From Prosthecobacter dejongeii (GTDB lineage Bacteria > Verrucomicrobiota > Verrucomicrobiia > Verrucomicrobiales > Verrucomicrobiaceae): 64,000 nucleotides of DNA. Position numbers and translations under genes: made by a program. The DNA lies in NCBI RefSeq assembly GCF_014203045.1, contig NZ_JACHIF010000002.1, forward strand, positions 186,001 through 250,000, given 5' to 3'. The notes beneath the pieces were generated by a model. It did not search any database. It was not told where the DNA came from and was given only the letters and a program-made list of their open reading frames with translations. Positions 7,755-16,603 of this stretch are shown here, piece by piece (positions within the stretch are counted from its first letter, which is position 1; each line of letters opens with the position of its first letter).

Positions 7755-10331
7755 ATGATCGTTTCTTTTCGCCGCATTCTTTTGGCTGCCTGCCTGGCCC
7801 CTGTGACGGCCCTCCTGGCTCAGATTCCGCCCCAGGCTCGTCCCACGAATCCAAACGCCGTTCCTCCGCCAGGAGCTGCTGGATTCAATCGTCCCCGGCC
7901 TAATGTCCCGCCCACAGGTGGTAACCAGGCCCGTCCCGCTGGCGGTGGAAATGCGGCCGCAACCGGAGAGGAACGCCCTGCCATCCGCCCGGAAGATGCC
8001 ATCAAGCCGGGAGGCGGCGTAGAACTGCAATTCCCAAACACGCCGCTGTCTCAGATCCTCCTCGTTTATGAGGATCTCACCGGATTAAAAATCATTCGCG
8101 ATGCCGCCATTGAGCAGGTGACGGTCTCCATCGAGACCACGGGTGAATTGCCCAAAGACCGGGCCATCATGTTCATCGAAAAGAGCCTTTTGCTCAATGG
8201 TTACTCCTTCGCGCCTGCTGGCGAGGGCATGGTCAAAATCTTGGGTGAAGGCAAGAAAGCCCAGGCTGAAGGTGCGCCCCTTTTTGAGGCGGCGTCTGAT
8301 CTGCCTGAGACGGATCAGGTGGTGAGCTTCGTCGCCATTCTAAAGTATCTCTCCCCGGATGATGCGGTGAAAGCAATTGACCAAATCATTCCTCGCCACA
8401 GCTACGGCGTTATCACCACGGTGCCCAATGCCAAAGCCCTCGTCATTGTCGAAAACAGCAACACCATCCGCTCCATCCTTGCTTTGCTCGAGCGTCTGGA
8501 TGTGAAACCTGGTGCCACCGTGACCAAGCGGATTCAGCTCGTTCGCTCGGATGCGGAAGATGTGAAAAAGGCGCTGGATGAAATCTTAGGCCTGGATGAA
8601 AAAGAGGGGGGGGCAAATGGCAGCACCGGAGGTCGTGCCACCGCCACACCCGCGCTCGGCCAGCAGCCCGGCGGCATTCCGCAGCAGCTAGCAGCTCTGC
8701 CTGGCAGTGTGGATGGCTCGACCGCAGCGGAGGTAAAGCCGAAAATTCTCTCCATTCCACGCACCAACCGTCTGCTGGTTATCGCCATGCCTGAGACGCT
8801 GACTTACATCGAGACTCTTGTGGAAGAGCTGGATGCGGCCTCGGAGCTCCGCACCTTTGTTTCTCGCACGCTGAATTATCTAGGCGTCGAAGCGGCCATG
8901 GGCATCATCAGTGACGCCATTGCCCGCACGGAAGGGGAAGACTCCGGCTCTGGCAGCAGTGGTGGCGTCAATAGTCTGGGCCAGCCTAACAACTCATCGA
9001 ACAATCGGAACGGCACCACGGGAACCTCCAGCAATGGCACCGGCGGCAGTGGCCTTTTTGGCAATAGCCTGAGTGGCTCCAATAGTGGCAGCAGCAGCTT
9101 TGGCGGCAGCGGTGGTTTCGGTAGCAGCAGTGGCGGTGGCCTTTCTGGCGGAAGTGGCGGCTTTGGTTCTGGCGGTGGAAATCTACAGCCCCTGCGGCCT
9201 AACAATGGACCGCGTTCTTTGGTCATCGGGAAGACACTGCTCATCAGTGATCCCACGGCGAATTCCATCTTTGCTTCTGGCCCGCCCGAGCATCTTCGGG
9301 TGCTCAATGAGATCCTGGATGAATTGGATCGTCGTCCTCAACAGATTCTCATCTCTGCCGTGATCGGTGAAGTCCAGCTTGGTAAAGACGAGTCCTTTGG
9401 TATCGAGACGCTTTTCCGTGCTCGCAACAATGCCACCTCCACAGGCGCCACCCGCGGTATCGCTTCCCAGTTGGGGAACTCCATCGCCCCACTCAATCCC
9501 CGCACGGCCATCAGTTTGACGGATCTTGCGGCGCGCAGTGGCCTGACTTTTTACGGCGGTATTCGTGAAGGCGTGGACATCATTGTGAATGCGCTGGATA
9601 GCCGCACGGATTTCAAAGTCATCTCTCGCCCATCCGTCTTCACGATGAACAACACGGCTGCCAATATCAGCAGCGGTTCATCCTTCCCCATCGCCACTTC
9701 CACTCAGGGATTCGTCGGCGGCGGTGCCAACAATGGTCTGCTTTCCAACGTCCAGTATCAGGATGTGGTGCTCAGCCTGAACATCATTCCTCTGATCAAT
9801 TCTCCCGATGAACTGACGCTGCAAATCTCTCAGGAAAACAGCGAAGTGGCAGGCAGCACAGAGATCGCTGAAAACACCTACCCCGTCTTGACCAAGCAGC
9901 AGCTCAATACGGTGGTGATGTGCAAAAACAACTCCACAGTCCTTTTGGGCGGCCTCATCCGCGAGAGTGATGAGAAGAACAAGGTTAATGTGCCCTTCCT
10001 CTCAAATGTGCCCATTCTGAAGTATCTGACGGGCTCCACCAGCGATGAAAAAGATCGCCGCGAACTGCTCATCTTCATTGAGCCGCGCATCGTGGAAACG
10101 ATGCATGATCTGCCGCCGACAGCACAGGACGGTGCTGGTAACAGCCCCTTCGGACGTGAAACCATGGAATTCTTTGATAGCGAGAAAAAAATGGATCGTG
10201 AGGCTGCCGCTATGGCCAAGCAGTCTGTCTTGCAGCCTGTGAAGCGCAATCGTGTCAAAGAACTCGTCCGGAAACTTTTCCGCCGGGGAGATCCTGATAT
10301 CGAACGGCCAGCACCTATGGCCTCGGAGTAG
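7755..10331 (+). CDS. Secretin, GspD/PilQ family
   Basis: An outer-membrane secretin of 858 residues. The signal peptide is followed by a Pro-rich stretch, N-domain repeats (about 90-400) and a Ser/Gly-rich low-complexity insert (about 395-480). The C-terminal secretin domain ends with the VPFLSNVPILKYLTG and ELLIFIEPRIV signatures. The Ser/Gly insert sits within the N3-like region, a common place for extended loops in GspD. It is the last gene of the four-gene cluster. No ATPase, polytopic platform or prepilin gene accompanies it in this window. Confidence 0.88.
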   Translation: MIVSFRRILLAACLAPVTALLAQIPPQARPTNPNAVPPPGAAGFNRPRPNVPPTGGNQARPAGGGNAAATGEERPAIRPEDAIKPGGGVELQFPNTPLSQILLVYEDLTGLKIIRDAAIEQVTVSIETTGELPKDRAIMFIEKSLLLNGYSFAPAGEGMVKILGEGKKAQAEGAPLFEAASDLPETDQVVSFVAILKYLSPDDAVKAIDQIIPRHSYGVITTVPNAKALVIVENSNTIRSILALLERLDVKPGATVTKRIQLVRSDAEDVKKALDEILGLDEKEGGANGSTGGRATATPALGQQPGGIPQQLAALPGSVDGSTAAEVKPKILSIPRTNRLLVIAMPETLTYIETLVEELDAASELRTFVSRTLNYLGVEAAMGIISDAIARTEGEDSGSGSSGGVNSLGQPNNSSNNRNGTTGTSSNGTGGSGLFGNSLSGSNSGSSSFGGSGGFGSSSGGGLSGGSGGFGSGGGNLQPLRPNNGPRSLVIGKTLLISDPTANSIFASGPPEHLRVLNEILDELDRRPQQILISAVIGEVQLGKDESFGIETLFRARNNATSTGATRGIASQLGNSIAPLNPRTAISLTDLAARSGLTFYGGIREGVDIIVNALDSRTDFKVISRPSVFTMNNTAANISSGSSFPIATSTQGFVGGGANNGLLSNVQYQDVVLSLNIIPLINSPDELTLQISQENSEVAGSTEIAENTYPVLTKQQLNTVVMCKNNSTVLLGGLIRESDEKNKVNVPFLSNVPILKYLTGSTSDEKDRRELLIFIEPRIVETMHDLPPTAQDGAGNSPFGRETMEFFDSEKKMDREAAAMAKQSVLQPVKRNRVKELVRKLFRRGDPDIERPAPMASE

Positions 10332-10341
10332 TCAGGGTCGC

Positions 10342-11109
10342 CTATCGGCTCAGATAATCCGTCACGGCAGGGAAATCTCGCCGCCACTCCCGCACCGTTG
10401 CGGGGTGGATTTCAGCCTTGAGGATCTTTTCACCATCTGACGCATCTGCCACGATGACACCGTGGGGATCCACCAACACGCTACGACCACAGTAGCTGTA
10501 TTGTGGCTCCTGCCCGCAGCGGTTCACCCCTAACACATAGGCTTGATTTTCGATGGCGCGAGCTTGGAGCAGGGTTAGCCAGTGCTGGATGCGGCGCGCC
10601 GGCCAGGCGGCTATGTAGATCAACACCTCGGCACCCTGCTTGAGGGCTGAACGGGCTAGCTCGGGGAAGCGCAGATCGTAACACACGAGCGGGGCCATCT
10701 TTAGCCCTTGCCATTCAAACACGAGCGTTTCCTTTCCTGGAGTGTGTGCGGCAGATTCCCCTCCCAGGCTGAAAGGGTGGATCTTTGTATATCGGGCTAG
10801 CTCGCTCCCATCTGGGCCGATCACCAGTGCCTGATTGTCGCCTTGGCCTTGTGTATTCTGAGTTACCAGCCCTCCTAAAACGGTGCATTGCCACTGCTGC
10901 GCCAGGGTCTTCAAAAAGATCTCCGTTTCCCCCGCGAGGGCTTCGGCTGTAACCGTCAGTTCACAACTAAATCCGGTGGCGAACATTTCCGGTAAAACGA
11001 TGAGGGACCCAGCTACGGGAGGGGCGGTGGAGAGCAAGGCCTGAACTTTGGCAAAGTTGGCCTGTTTATTTTCCCAGATGGAGTCGAGCTGGAGGGCATA
11101 GATGTTCAT
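10342..11109 (-). CDS. Omega-amidase-like carbon-nitrogen hydrolase
   Basis: A nitrilase-superfamily amidase of 255 residues with the complete Glu-Lys-Cys triad: Glu41 (LPEMF), Lys109 (YTKIHPF) and Cys143 (VCYDLRFPE). The FSLGGE and VNRCG segments resemble YafV/omega-amidases that hydrolyse 2-oxoglutaramate or 2-oxosuccinamate, products of glutamine or asparagine transamination or of methionine salvage. It converges on the secretin gene with a 10-base gap and is divergent from the porin gene. Substrate choice is inference. Confidence 0.85.
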   Translation of the reverse strand: MNIYALQLDSIWENKQANFAKVQALLSTAPPVAGSLIVLPEMFATGFSCELTVTAEALAGETEIFLKTLAQQWQCTVLGGLVTQNTQGQGDNQALVIGPDGSELARYTKIHPFSLGGESAAHTPGKETLVFEWQGLKMAPLVCYDLRFPELARSALKQGAEVLIYIAAWPARRIQHWLTLLQARAIENQAYVLGVNRCGQEPQYSYCGRSVLVDPHGVIVADASDGEKILKAEIHPATVREWRRDFPAVTDYLSR

Positions 11110-11201
11110 GAAGGAACGTGCAGGATGGTGAAGAATGTTGAACTATTTTCATGACCGTAATAGTCCCAACGGAGAACACAACAAGGCGCACAAGCTTTTT
11201 A

Positions 11202-11239
11202 ATTCCTACTTGACGAGTATATTTACAAAGCATAGGAAT
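11202..11239 (+). promoter_or_regulatory. Candidate promoter and operator of the porin/ABC operon
   Basis: A perfect 7-base inverted repeat (ATTCCTA at 11202-11208 and TAGGAAT at 11233-11239) encloses TTGACG at 11210-11215, a plausible -35 box. The right arm falls where a -10 box would be, 17 bases later. Dyad arms overlapping a promoter suggest repressor or activator control of the downstream transport genes. Seen in sequence; function inferred. Confidence 0.3.
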
Positions 11240-11260
11240 ACGCCACGGATAGACCGATTT

Positions 11261-11274
11261 CCTCCACGTGGAGG
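11261..11274 (+). promoter_or_regulatory. Perfect palindrome containing the porin Shine-Dalgarno
   Basis: CCTCCACGTGGAGG is a perfect 14-base palindrome whose right half supplies a consensus GGAGG, nine bases before a TTG codon at 11284. This strong SD decides the TTG start. The left half is complementary to the SD, so it could hide it, or the palindrome could be a protein-binding site. Confidence 0.4.
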
Positions 11275-11283
11275 TATCGCACC

Positions 11284-12732
11284 TTGATCGCCCTTTTCCT
11301 CATGATCGCACTCCTCTTTCGCAGGCTCACCCAGCTCTGGAAGATTACCCCAGCTTTGACCCTTGCTGGTTTCTTTTTGATCATGCCTTACCTAGCCGCT
11401 GAGGACGGGCAAGCGAGTTACTATCGCGCACCCAAGAGCTACAGCACCACGCGCGACCCTGACGTGCCGAAGTATGCCACTCAGGCCTCGAAATCAGGCT
11501 GGAGCACTCTAAAGGAGGCAGACTGGTTGGATCTCGGTTTGGACTATCGTTTCCGTTACGAATACCGGGACGATGATCTCCGCCGCAGTGAGGTGGGCCT
11601 GGATGACCCTCTCCTTCATCGTACCCGAGCTTACTTGGGAGTTCGTGAAGTGCTGGACCCTTTTCGTTTCGCGGTGGAGATGCAGGACTCTCGCCGATAC
11701 AATAGCCATTACCCGAGGGATAACCGAGATGTGAATGAGTTCGAGATCATCCGTCTTTATGCTGAACTGTATTTTGAAAATGCTCTGGGTAAAGATGCTT
11801 TGGGCAATGACCGCCCTGTAAGCCTGCGTTATGGCATTCATAACTTTGAGTTTTTAGACCGTCGTCTCATCGGGAATAACCAATGGCGTAATACGGCCAA
11901 TACGTTTCAAGGTTTTCATGGCACCCTTGGGCAGGAGCGGAATGATTGGCAGTTAGACTTGCTCGCAGTGCAGCCTCTGAACCGCCTGAAATATGACTGG
12001 GACAGGCCCGTGGAGCAGCAGTGGATGTATGCCGCGATCGGTCATTGGCGGCGCTGGTCAGACATCATTACGCTGGAGCCCTACTACCTCGCCCTCAGCC
12101 AGTCTGCCCATGACGATGTACAAGAAAGGCTGGTCCATTCCCCCGGTCTTCGTGGTTATGGTGTGATGGGGAAAACGGGCTTTGATTATGATTTCAATCT
12201 GGTTTATCAATTCGGCCGGAATGGCTCGCAAGATGTCCAGGCTTATGCAGGCACGGCGGAAGTGGGATACAGTTTCAAACACTCTTGGCAGCCGCGCTTT
12301 AGCCTGTTTTATGGTTATGCCAGCGGGGACGAAGATCCCAATGACAATGAAGACAACCGTTTCGAGCGCTTCTTTGGTTTTGGTCGTCCGTGGTCGGCCA
12401 ATGACTACATAGTTTATGAAAACATCAGCACACCGAAGCTGCGTCTTGAGCTGACACCTTCTAAAAAAGTGCGCATGGATCTAGGCTACAGTTTCTACTG
12501 GTTGGCCAGTGATACGGACCGCTTTTCTGCGGCGAATCTTCGGGACCGCCAGGGCCAGAGTGGCAGCATGATCGGCCATGAATTCGATGGGCGTATCCGC
12601 TGGCAAGTGACACCGAAAGTGGAGGCGATCCTCGGTTACGCCCACTTCACCGCAGGAGACTTTACCCGCGGGCAAGGTCGCCCACAGGACACTGACTTTG
12701 CCTATCTCGAGATCAGCCTCAAAGCTTTCTAA
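11284..12732 (+). CDS. Outer-membrane porin, alginate-export-like
   Basis: A 482-residue exported protein with a hydrophobic signal ending near residue 40 (MPYLAAEDG). The rest is rich in aromatic and charged residues in alternating strands (DYRFRYEYRDDDL, RLYAELYFENAL, VRMDLGYSFYWLASD), as in a beta-barrel, and it ends in Phe (YLEISLKAF), the usual outer-membrane assembly signal. Composition and layout fit the alginate_exp porin family common in Verrucomicrobiota. The start is TTG because of the SD at 11270-11274. The ABC importer genes follow in the same direction, so it probably passes the same solute across the outer membrane. Confidence 0.75.
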   Translation: MIALFLMIALLFRRLTQLWKITPALTLAGFFLIMPYLAAEDGQASYYRAPKSYSTTRDPDVPKYATQASKSGWSTLKEADWLDLGLDYRFRYEYRDDDLRRSEVGLDDPLLHRTRAYLGVREVLDPFRFAVEMQDSRRYNSHYPRDNRDVNEFEIIRLYAELYFENALGKDALGNDRPVSLRYGIHNFEFLDRRLIGNNQWRNTANTFQGFHGTLGQERNDWQLDLLAVQPLNRLKYDWDRPVEQQWMYAAIGHWRRWSDIITLEPYYLALSQSAHDDVQERLVHSPGLRGYGVMGKTGFDYDFNLVYQFGRNGSQDVQAYAGTAEVGYSFKHSWQPRFSLFYGYASGDEDPNDNEDNRFERFFGFGRPWSANDYIVYENISTPKLRLELTPSKKVRMDLGYSFYWLASDTDRFSAANLRDRQGQSGSMIGHEFDGRIRWQVTPKVEAILGYAHFTAGDFTRGQGRPQDTDFAYLEISLKAF

Positions 12733-12771
12733 CCATTTTTGCTTCAATCCTCATCAACCCAACTCTACCTC

Positions 12772-13737
12772 ATGAATCGCAGACACTTTCTTTCCACCCT
12801 CGGTGCCGCTGGTCTTTCTGCCTGCGGCAAAAAACCTGCGGATGCGAATGCCGCCGTACGTTTTGGGCATTTCCCTAACATCACTCACATCCAGGGGCTG
12901 GTAGCTCATGCCTTGAGCCGTCAGGGGAAGGGCTGGTTTGAGCCACGCCTGGGCGTGCCGGTGGAGTGGTTCGTTTACAATGCGGGACCTTCTGCCACGG
13001 AGGCCATCTTTGCTCGCTCACTGGATGTCACCTACATCGGCCCTAGTCCCGTGCTGAATGCGTATGCTAAATCAAAGGGGACGGAGATTCGCGTCCTGTC
13101 TGGGGCAGCCACCGGGGGCAGTGCCCTGGTGGTGCGGCCTGAGGCAAATATCCAGACACCAGCGGATTTCAAAGGCAAGCGCATCGCCACTCCACAGTTA
13201 GGCAATACCCAGGATGTGCAGCTTCGTGCTTGGTTGTCAGACAATGGCATTAAAGTGACCGCCACGGGCGGCGAGGCTTCCGTGTTGCCCACGCAGAACC
13301 CGGATCAACTCGCGCTTTTCATCAAACGGGACATTGATGCTGTATGGACGGTGGAACCATGGGTGAGCCGCCTGGAGCTTGAAGCGGGGGGGAAGATCTT
13401 TGTCGAAGATAAAGGCACCTTTGCCACCATCCTAGCCTCCAGTGTGGCCTTTTTGAAGGACCGCCCAGAACTGGCGAAGAAACTGGTGGCAGCGCATGAG
13501 GAGCTGACAGAATGGATTCAAAAAAATCCATTGGAAGCTCGCAAACTCATTCAGTCTGAATTGAAGGAACTCACCACCAAAGCTCCAGGTGAAGAGTTGC
13601 TTGATCGTGCCCTGCCACGGGTGCTGCTGAATACGGAAGTGAATCGGGCAGGTCTGGATGAAATGGTGATTTCGGCACAAAAAGCAGGATTTCTCAAAGA
13701 TATCCCTTCACTCGACGCTTTGTTGCCGCAACTTTGA
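12772..13737 (+). CDS. ABC transporter substrate-binding lipoprotein, SsuA/TauA/NrtA type
   Basis: The chosen ATG gives an N terminus with an RR pair and a lipobox-like LSAC, with Cys18 as the lipidation site. The 321-residue protein has the periplasmic binding fold of the NMT1/SsuA group: FGHFPNITHIQGL near the start, YIGPSPVLNAYAK and a VWTVEPWVSRLE segment. Members bind aliphatic sulfonates, taurine, nitrate or thiamine precursors. The ATPase and permease genes follow at once. I cannot fix the substrate: no sulfonate monooxygenase or nitrate reductase gene is nearby. Confidence 0.85.
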   Translation: MNRRHFLSTLGAAGLSACGKKPADANAAVRFGHFPNITHIQGLVAHALSRQGKGWFEPRLGVPVEWFVYNAGPSATEAIFARSLDVTYIGPSPVLNAYAKSKGTEIRVLSGAATGGSALVVRPEANIQTPADFKGKRIATPQLGNTQDVQLRAWLSDNGIKVTATGGEASVLPTQNPDQLALFIKRDIDAVWTVEPWVSRLELEAGGKIFVEDKGTFATILASSVAFLKDRPELAKKLVAAHEELTEWIQKNPLEARKLIQSELKELTTKAPGEELLDRALPRVLLNTEVNRAGLDEMVISAQKAGFLKDIPSLDALLPQL

Positions 13738-13746
13738 TCTGAATTC

Positions 13747-14541
13747 ATGAGTATCCAAGACAAGCTGGGAGATTCCAGCACAGCCAAACTGAGCATTAAA
13801 AATGTCTCCAAGCTTTTTCGTGGAGCCCGGCAGACCGTTACAGCGCTGGAAGACATCAATCTGGAAGTAGAAGATGGCGAATTTGTCTGTCTTCTGGGGG
13901 CCAGTGGTTGTGGTAAAAGCACATTGCTGAACCTGATTGCAGGCTTGGAGAAACCAACGGAGGGGACGATCCAATCGGATGGTCAGGACATCACAGGTCC
14001 TGGGCGGCAGCGCATGGTCATGTTCCAAGAGCATGCGCTTTTCCCTTGGCTGGATGTGATTGGAAATGTGCTTTTTGGGCTCAATTTGAAACCAGGCCTG
14101 ACCCAGGATGATCGGCGGGAACTGGCCATGTTTTATCTCAAACTGGTGGGGCTGGAAAAGTTCTCCCAGTCAAACATTCATGAGCTCTCTGGCGGGATGA
14201 AACAGCGCGTGGCTCTGGCCCGTGCCTTAGCACCGAACCCTCAGGTGCTGCTGATGGATGAGCCCTTTGCAGCCTTGGATGCCATGACTCGCGAGCAGCT
14301 CTATGCAGATCTTCAAAACATCCAGCAAAAGCGCCGCAAGACTGTGATCTTCGTCACCCACAACGTGCGTGAAGCCGTTTGTCTGGGGGACCGTGTCTTG
14401 CTCTTCACGCCGCGCCCAGGTCGCATTCACAATGAGTATCGCATCACCCTGCCACGTGCGCGTGACATCAATGATGTGGCTGTGGCCCAACTCGCCAGCA
14501 CCATCACCGCCGACCTTAAAAAACACACCCCTTCTGCATGA
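13747..14541 (+). CDS. ABC transporter ATP-binding protein, SsuB/TauB type
   Basis: A 264-residue cytoplasmic ATPase with Walker A GASGCGKST (51-59), the LSGGMKQR signature, Walker B VLLMDEPFAALD and a switch histidine in FVTHNVREAV. The FVTHNVREAV and RPGRIH segments are typical of the nitrate/sulfonate/taurine importer subfamily. It lies 9 bases after the binding protein and overlaps the permease by four bases (ATGA), so the three genes form an operon. Confidence 0.93.
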   Translation: MSIQDKLGDSSTAKLSIKNVSKLFRGARQTVTALEDINLEVEDGEFVCLLGASGCGKSTLLNLIAGLEKPTEGTIQSDGQDITGPGRQRMVMFQEHALFPWLDVIGNVLFGLNLKPGLTQDDRRELAMFYLKLVGLEKFSQSNIHELSGGMKQRVALARALAPNPQVLLMDEPFAALDAMTREQLYADLQNIQQKRRKTVIFVTHNVREAVCLGDRVLLFTPRPGRIHNEYRITLPRARDINDVAVAQLASTITADLKKHTPSA

Positions 14542-15299
14542 TCCGCGTTATTCGTTCTCTTGGTTTTTTCTTTTTGCTCATTGTCCTGTGGGAGGCAGCT
14601 TCACGTGCGGGGTGGTGGTCCCCCGTCCTCGTTCCAGCCCCTTTAGCCATCGGTGAATATCTCATCACGGCGGTCAAAGACGGATCTTTGTTTGAGGCGG
14701 GTTGCGTGACAATGAAGCGTCTTTTGGTAGGTTATGTTGTGGGTTTGGCGGCGGGTATTCCTTTGGGACTGCTGACCGCTCGGTTTCGCTTCGCGGCGGA
14801 TACGTTGGGCGTGTTGGCTCTCGGACTTCAGACTTTGCCCAGCGTGTGCTGGGTGCCGCTGGCGCTGTTATGGTTTGGTCAGACAGAATCGGCCATGCTT
14901 TTCATTGTCATCATGGGTACTTTGTGGGCGGTCTTGCTGGCCACGGATCACGGCATTCGCCAGATTCCCCCTATTTATCGCAGGGCAGCTTCTACCATGG
15001 GTTCGGGCGGGCTGCACCTGCTCTGGCACGTGCTCCTGCCTGCCAGCCTGCCGCATTTGGTCAGTGGCATGAAGCAGGGCTGGGCCTTTGCCTGGCGCTC
15101 GCTGATGGCAGCGGAAATTTACGTCACGGTTCTGACAGGTTTTGGTCTCGGTCATTTGCTACATTACGGGCGTGAACTCCAGGCCATGGATCAAGTGGCG
15201 GCGATCATGCTGGTGATCCTCATCGTGGGTTTTGCCGCAGATAAACTTCTGTTCAGCCCCTGGGAGTCCTTCCTGCGGCGTCGCTGGGGTCTGGTGTGA
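14538..15299 (+). CDS. ABC transporter permease, SsuC/TauC type
   Basis: A 253-residue permease with about six hydrophobic segments and the EAA-type loop around IYRRAASTMGSGGLHLLWHVLLPASLP, which contacts the ATPase. It completes the importer of the SsuABC/TauABC/NrtABC class. The start overlaps the ATPase stop. The length is typical of the family. Confidence 0.9.
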   Translation: MIRVIRSLGFFFLLIVLWEAASRAGWWSPVLVPAPLAIGEYLITAVKDGSLFEAGCVTMKRLLVGYVVGLAAGIPLGLLTARFRFAADTLGVLALGLQTLPSVCWVPLALLWFGQTESAMLFIVIMGTLWAVLLATDHGIRQIPPIYRRAASTMGSGGLHLLWHVLLPASLPHLVSGMKQGWAFAWRSLMAAEIYVTVLTGFGLGHLLHYGRELQAMDQVAAIMLVILIVGFAADKLLFSPWESFLRRRWGLV

Positions 15300-15366
15300 A
15301 TGAAGATCTGGTGCCAGGCCTTTCATTCAGCATGGCTTTTTGAGAGGCTCTGGCTTAGGGATCGCC

Positions 15367-16014
15367 ATGGCCCAATACATCGTCCAGCCAGGGGATAACC
15401 CCACCAAGATTGCCAGGAAATTTGGCCTGATATTGGCGCAGTTTCAGCAGGCGAATCCTGGCCTCTGTGAGTATGGGACGAATCACTGTCAGGTGCTCTT
15501 TCCAGGCCAGATTCTCCAGGTGACTGGGACTGTCACTGGGCAGCCGATGGGTATACCGGCCCAGCCCGTGAGTTTTAATGCCCCGCCCCCGTGGATGCAG
15601 ATCGCCATCATGGAGCAGGGGGTGCAGGAATGGGGTAGCGGGAAAGACAACCCGCGCATTTTGGAGTATCTCAGCAGTGTCGGCATCGGCGGTAGTCTGC
15701 TGAAAGACGAGACGGCCTGGTGTGCTGCCTTTGCCTTTTGGTGCCTGTGGAAGTCTGGCTACCCAGGGCAGAAGAGTGGCCGGGTTTCAGACTGGTGGGG
15801 CTGGGGGCGCCCCGTGGCAGCGACTTACGGGGCAGTTTGCCTGCTGCAACCTTTGACGGTGGACCAGGCCAGCAGTGGGCACATAGGTTTTCTCCATGCG
15901 ATGGATGATAAAAATGTGTGGCTGCTGAGCGGGAACTCCGCAAATCAAGTTCGCATCAGCGCGTATCCGAAGAGCAAGCTCATCCACAACGCCCCTTACC
16001 GCTGGCCCTTTTAA
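15367..16014 (+). CDS. LysM protein with TIGR02594-type peptidase-like domain
   Basis: I start at the ATG preceded by AGGG; it gives a 215-residue protein. A LysM-like carbohydrate-binding module spans about residues 1-55 (YIVQPGDNPTKIARKFG, FPGQILQV). The C-terminal part has a cysteine in ETAWCAAFAFWCLWKSGY, a histidine in SGHIGFLHAM and the WLLSGNSANQV segment that mark the CHAP-like TIGR02594 family of phage and bacterial endolysin-type proteins. No signal peptide is apparent, so export would need a holin or lysis, or a non-classical route. Peptidoglycan hydrolysis is inferred. Confidence 0.75.
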   Translation: MAQYIVQPGDNPTKIARKFGLILAQFQQANPGLCEYGTNHCQVLFPGQILQVTGTVTGQPMGIPAQPVSFNAPPPWMQIAIMEQGVQEWGSGKDNPRILEYLSSVGIGGSLLKDETAWCAAFAFWCLWKSGYPGQKSGRVSDWWGWGRPVAATYGAVCLLQPLTVDQASSGHIGFLHAMDDKNVWLLSGNSANQVRISAYPKSKLIHNAPYRWPF

Positions 16015-16022
16015 TCAAGCTC

Positions 16023-16508
16023 ATGACTCCTGAATTGCCCGTTACCATTCGTCATTATCGTCCGGAAGATCTGGAAATCTTGCGCCAAATCACCGTGGAT
16101 TCCTTTGGCGCTGTGGCTCTGGATCAAATGCTGGAAGATCGCCTGGGCATGTGGAATGAACGGGACTGGAAGGCGCGCAAGGCCGATAACATCAATGACG
16201 ACTGCACGGTGAATCCGGAAGGCTGTTTCGTGGCAGAGCGTGGTGGCCAGATCCTGGGTTACATCACCACCCGGGCGGACCCTGTCAATTCCGTGGGGCG
16301 CATCCCAAATTTAGCCGTGGTGGAAGCGGCGCGTGGCCTAGGTCTAGGGCGTCGGCTCATTCACCATGCGCTGGATTACTTTCGCGACCAGGGATTGCGA
16401 GTGGCGAAGATAGAAACCATGGCCTCTAACGTCATTGGCCAAAATCTTTACCCAAGCTGTGGTTTTGAGGAAATCGGTCGGCAGGTGCATTTTGCCATGA
16501 AGCTCTGA
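16023..16508 (+). CDS. GNAT-family N-acetyltransferase
   Basis: A 161-residue protein with the acetyl-CoA-binding GNAT core: IPNLAVVEAARGLGLGRRLIHHALDYFRDQG holds the R/Q-x-x-G-x-G/A pyrophosphate-binding loop, followed by the conserved NVIGQNLYPSCGFEEIGRQVHF end. The ATG eight bases after the LysM gene stop aligns with the usual GNAT start (VTIRHYRPEDLEIL). The acceptor substrate cannot be told. Confidence 0.85.
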   Translation: MTPELPVTIRHYRPEDLEILRQITVDSFGAVALDQMLEDRLGMWNERDWKARKADNINDDCTVNPEGCFVAERGGQILGYITTRADPVNSVGRIPNLAVVEAARGLGLGRRLIHHALDYFRDQGLRVAKIETMASNVIGQNLYPSCGFEEIGRQVHFAMKL

Positions 16509-16603
16509 CAACGTGTGGTGATGAAAGCTGGAGAATCCCTTTCCTGTTTGAACAACGGGCAAATGCGGTCAGTCTGTGCCTGGGTCACGTATAATTGATT
16601 GTT

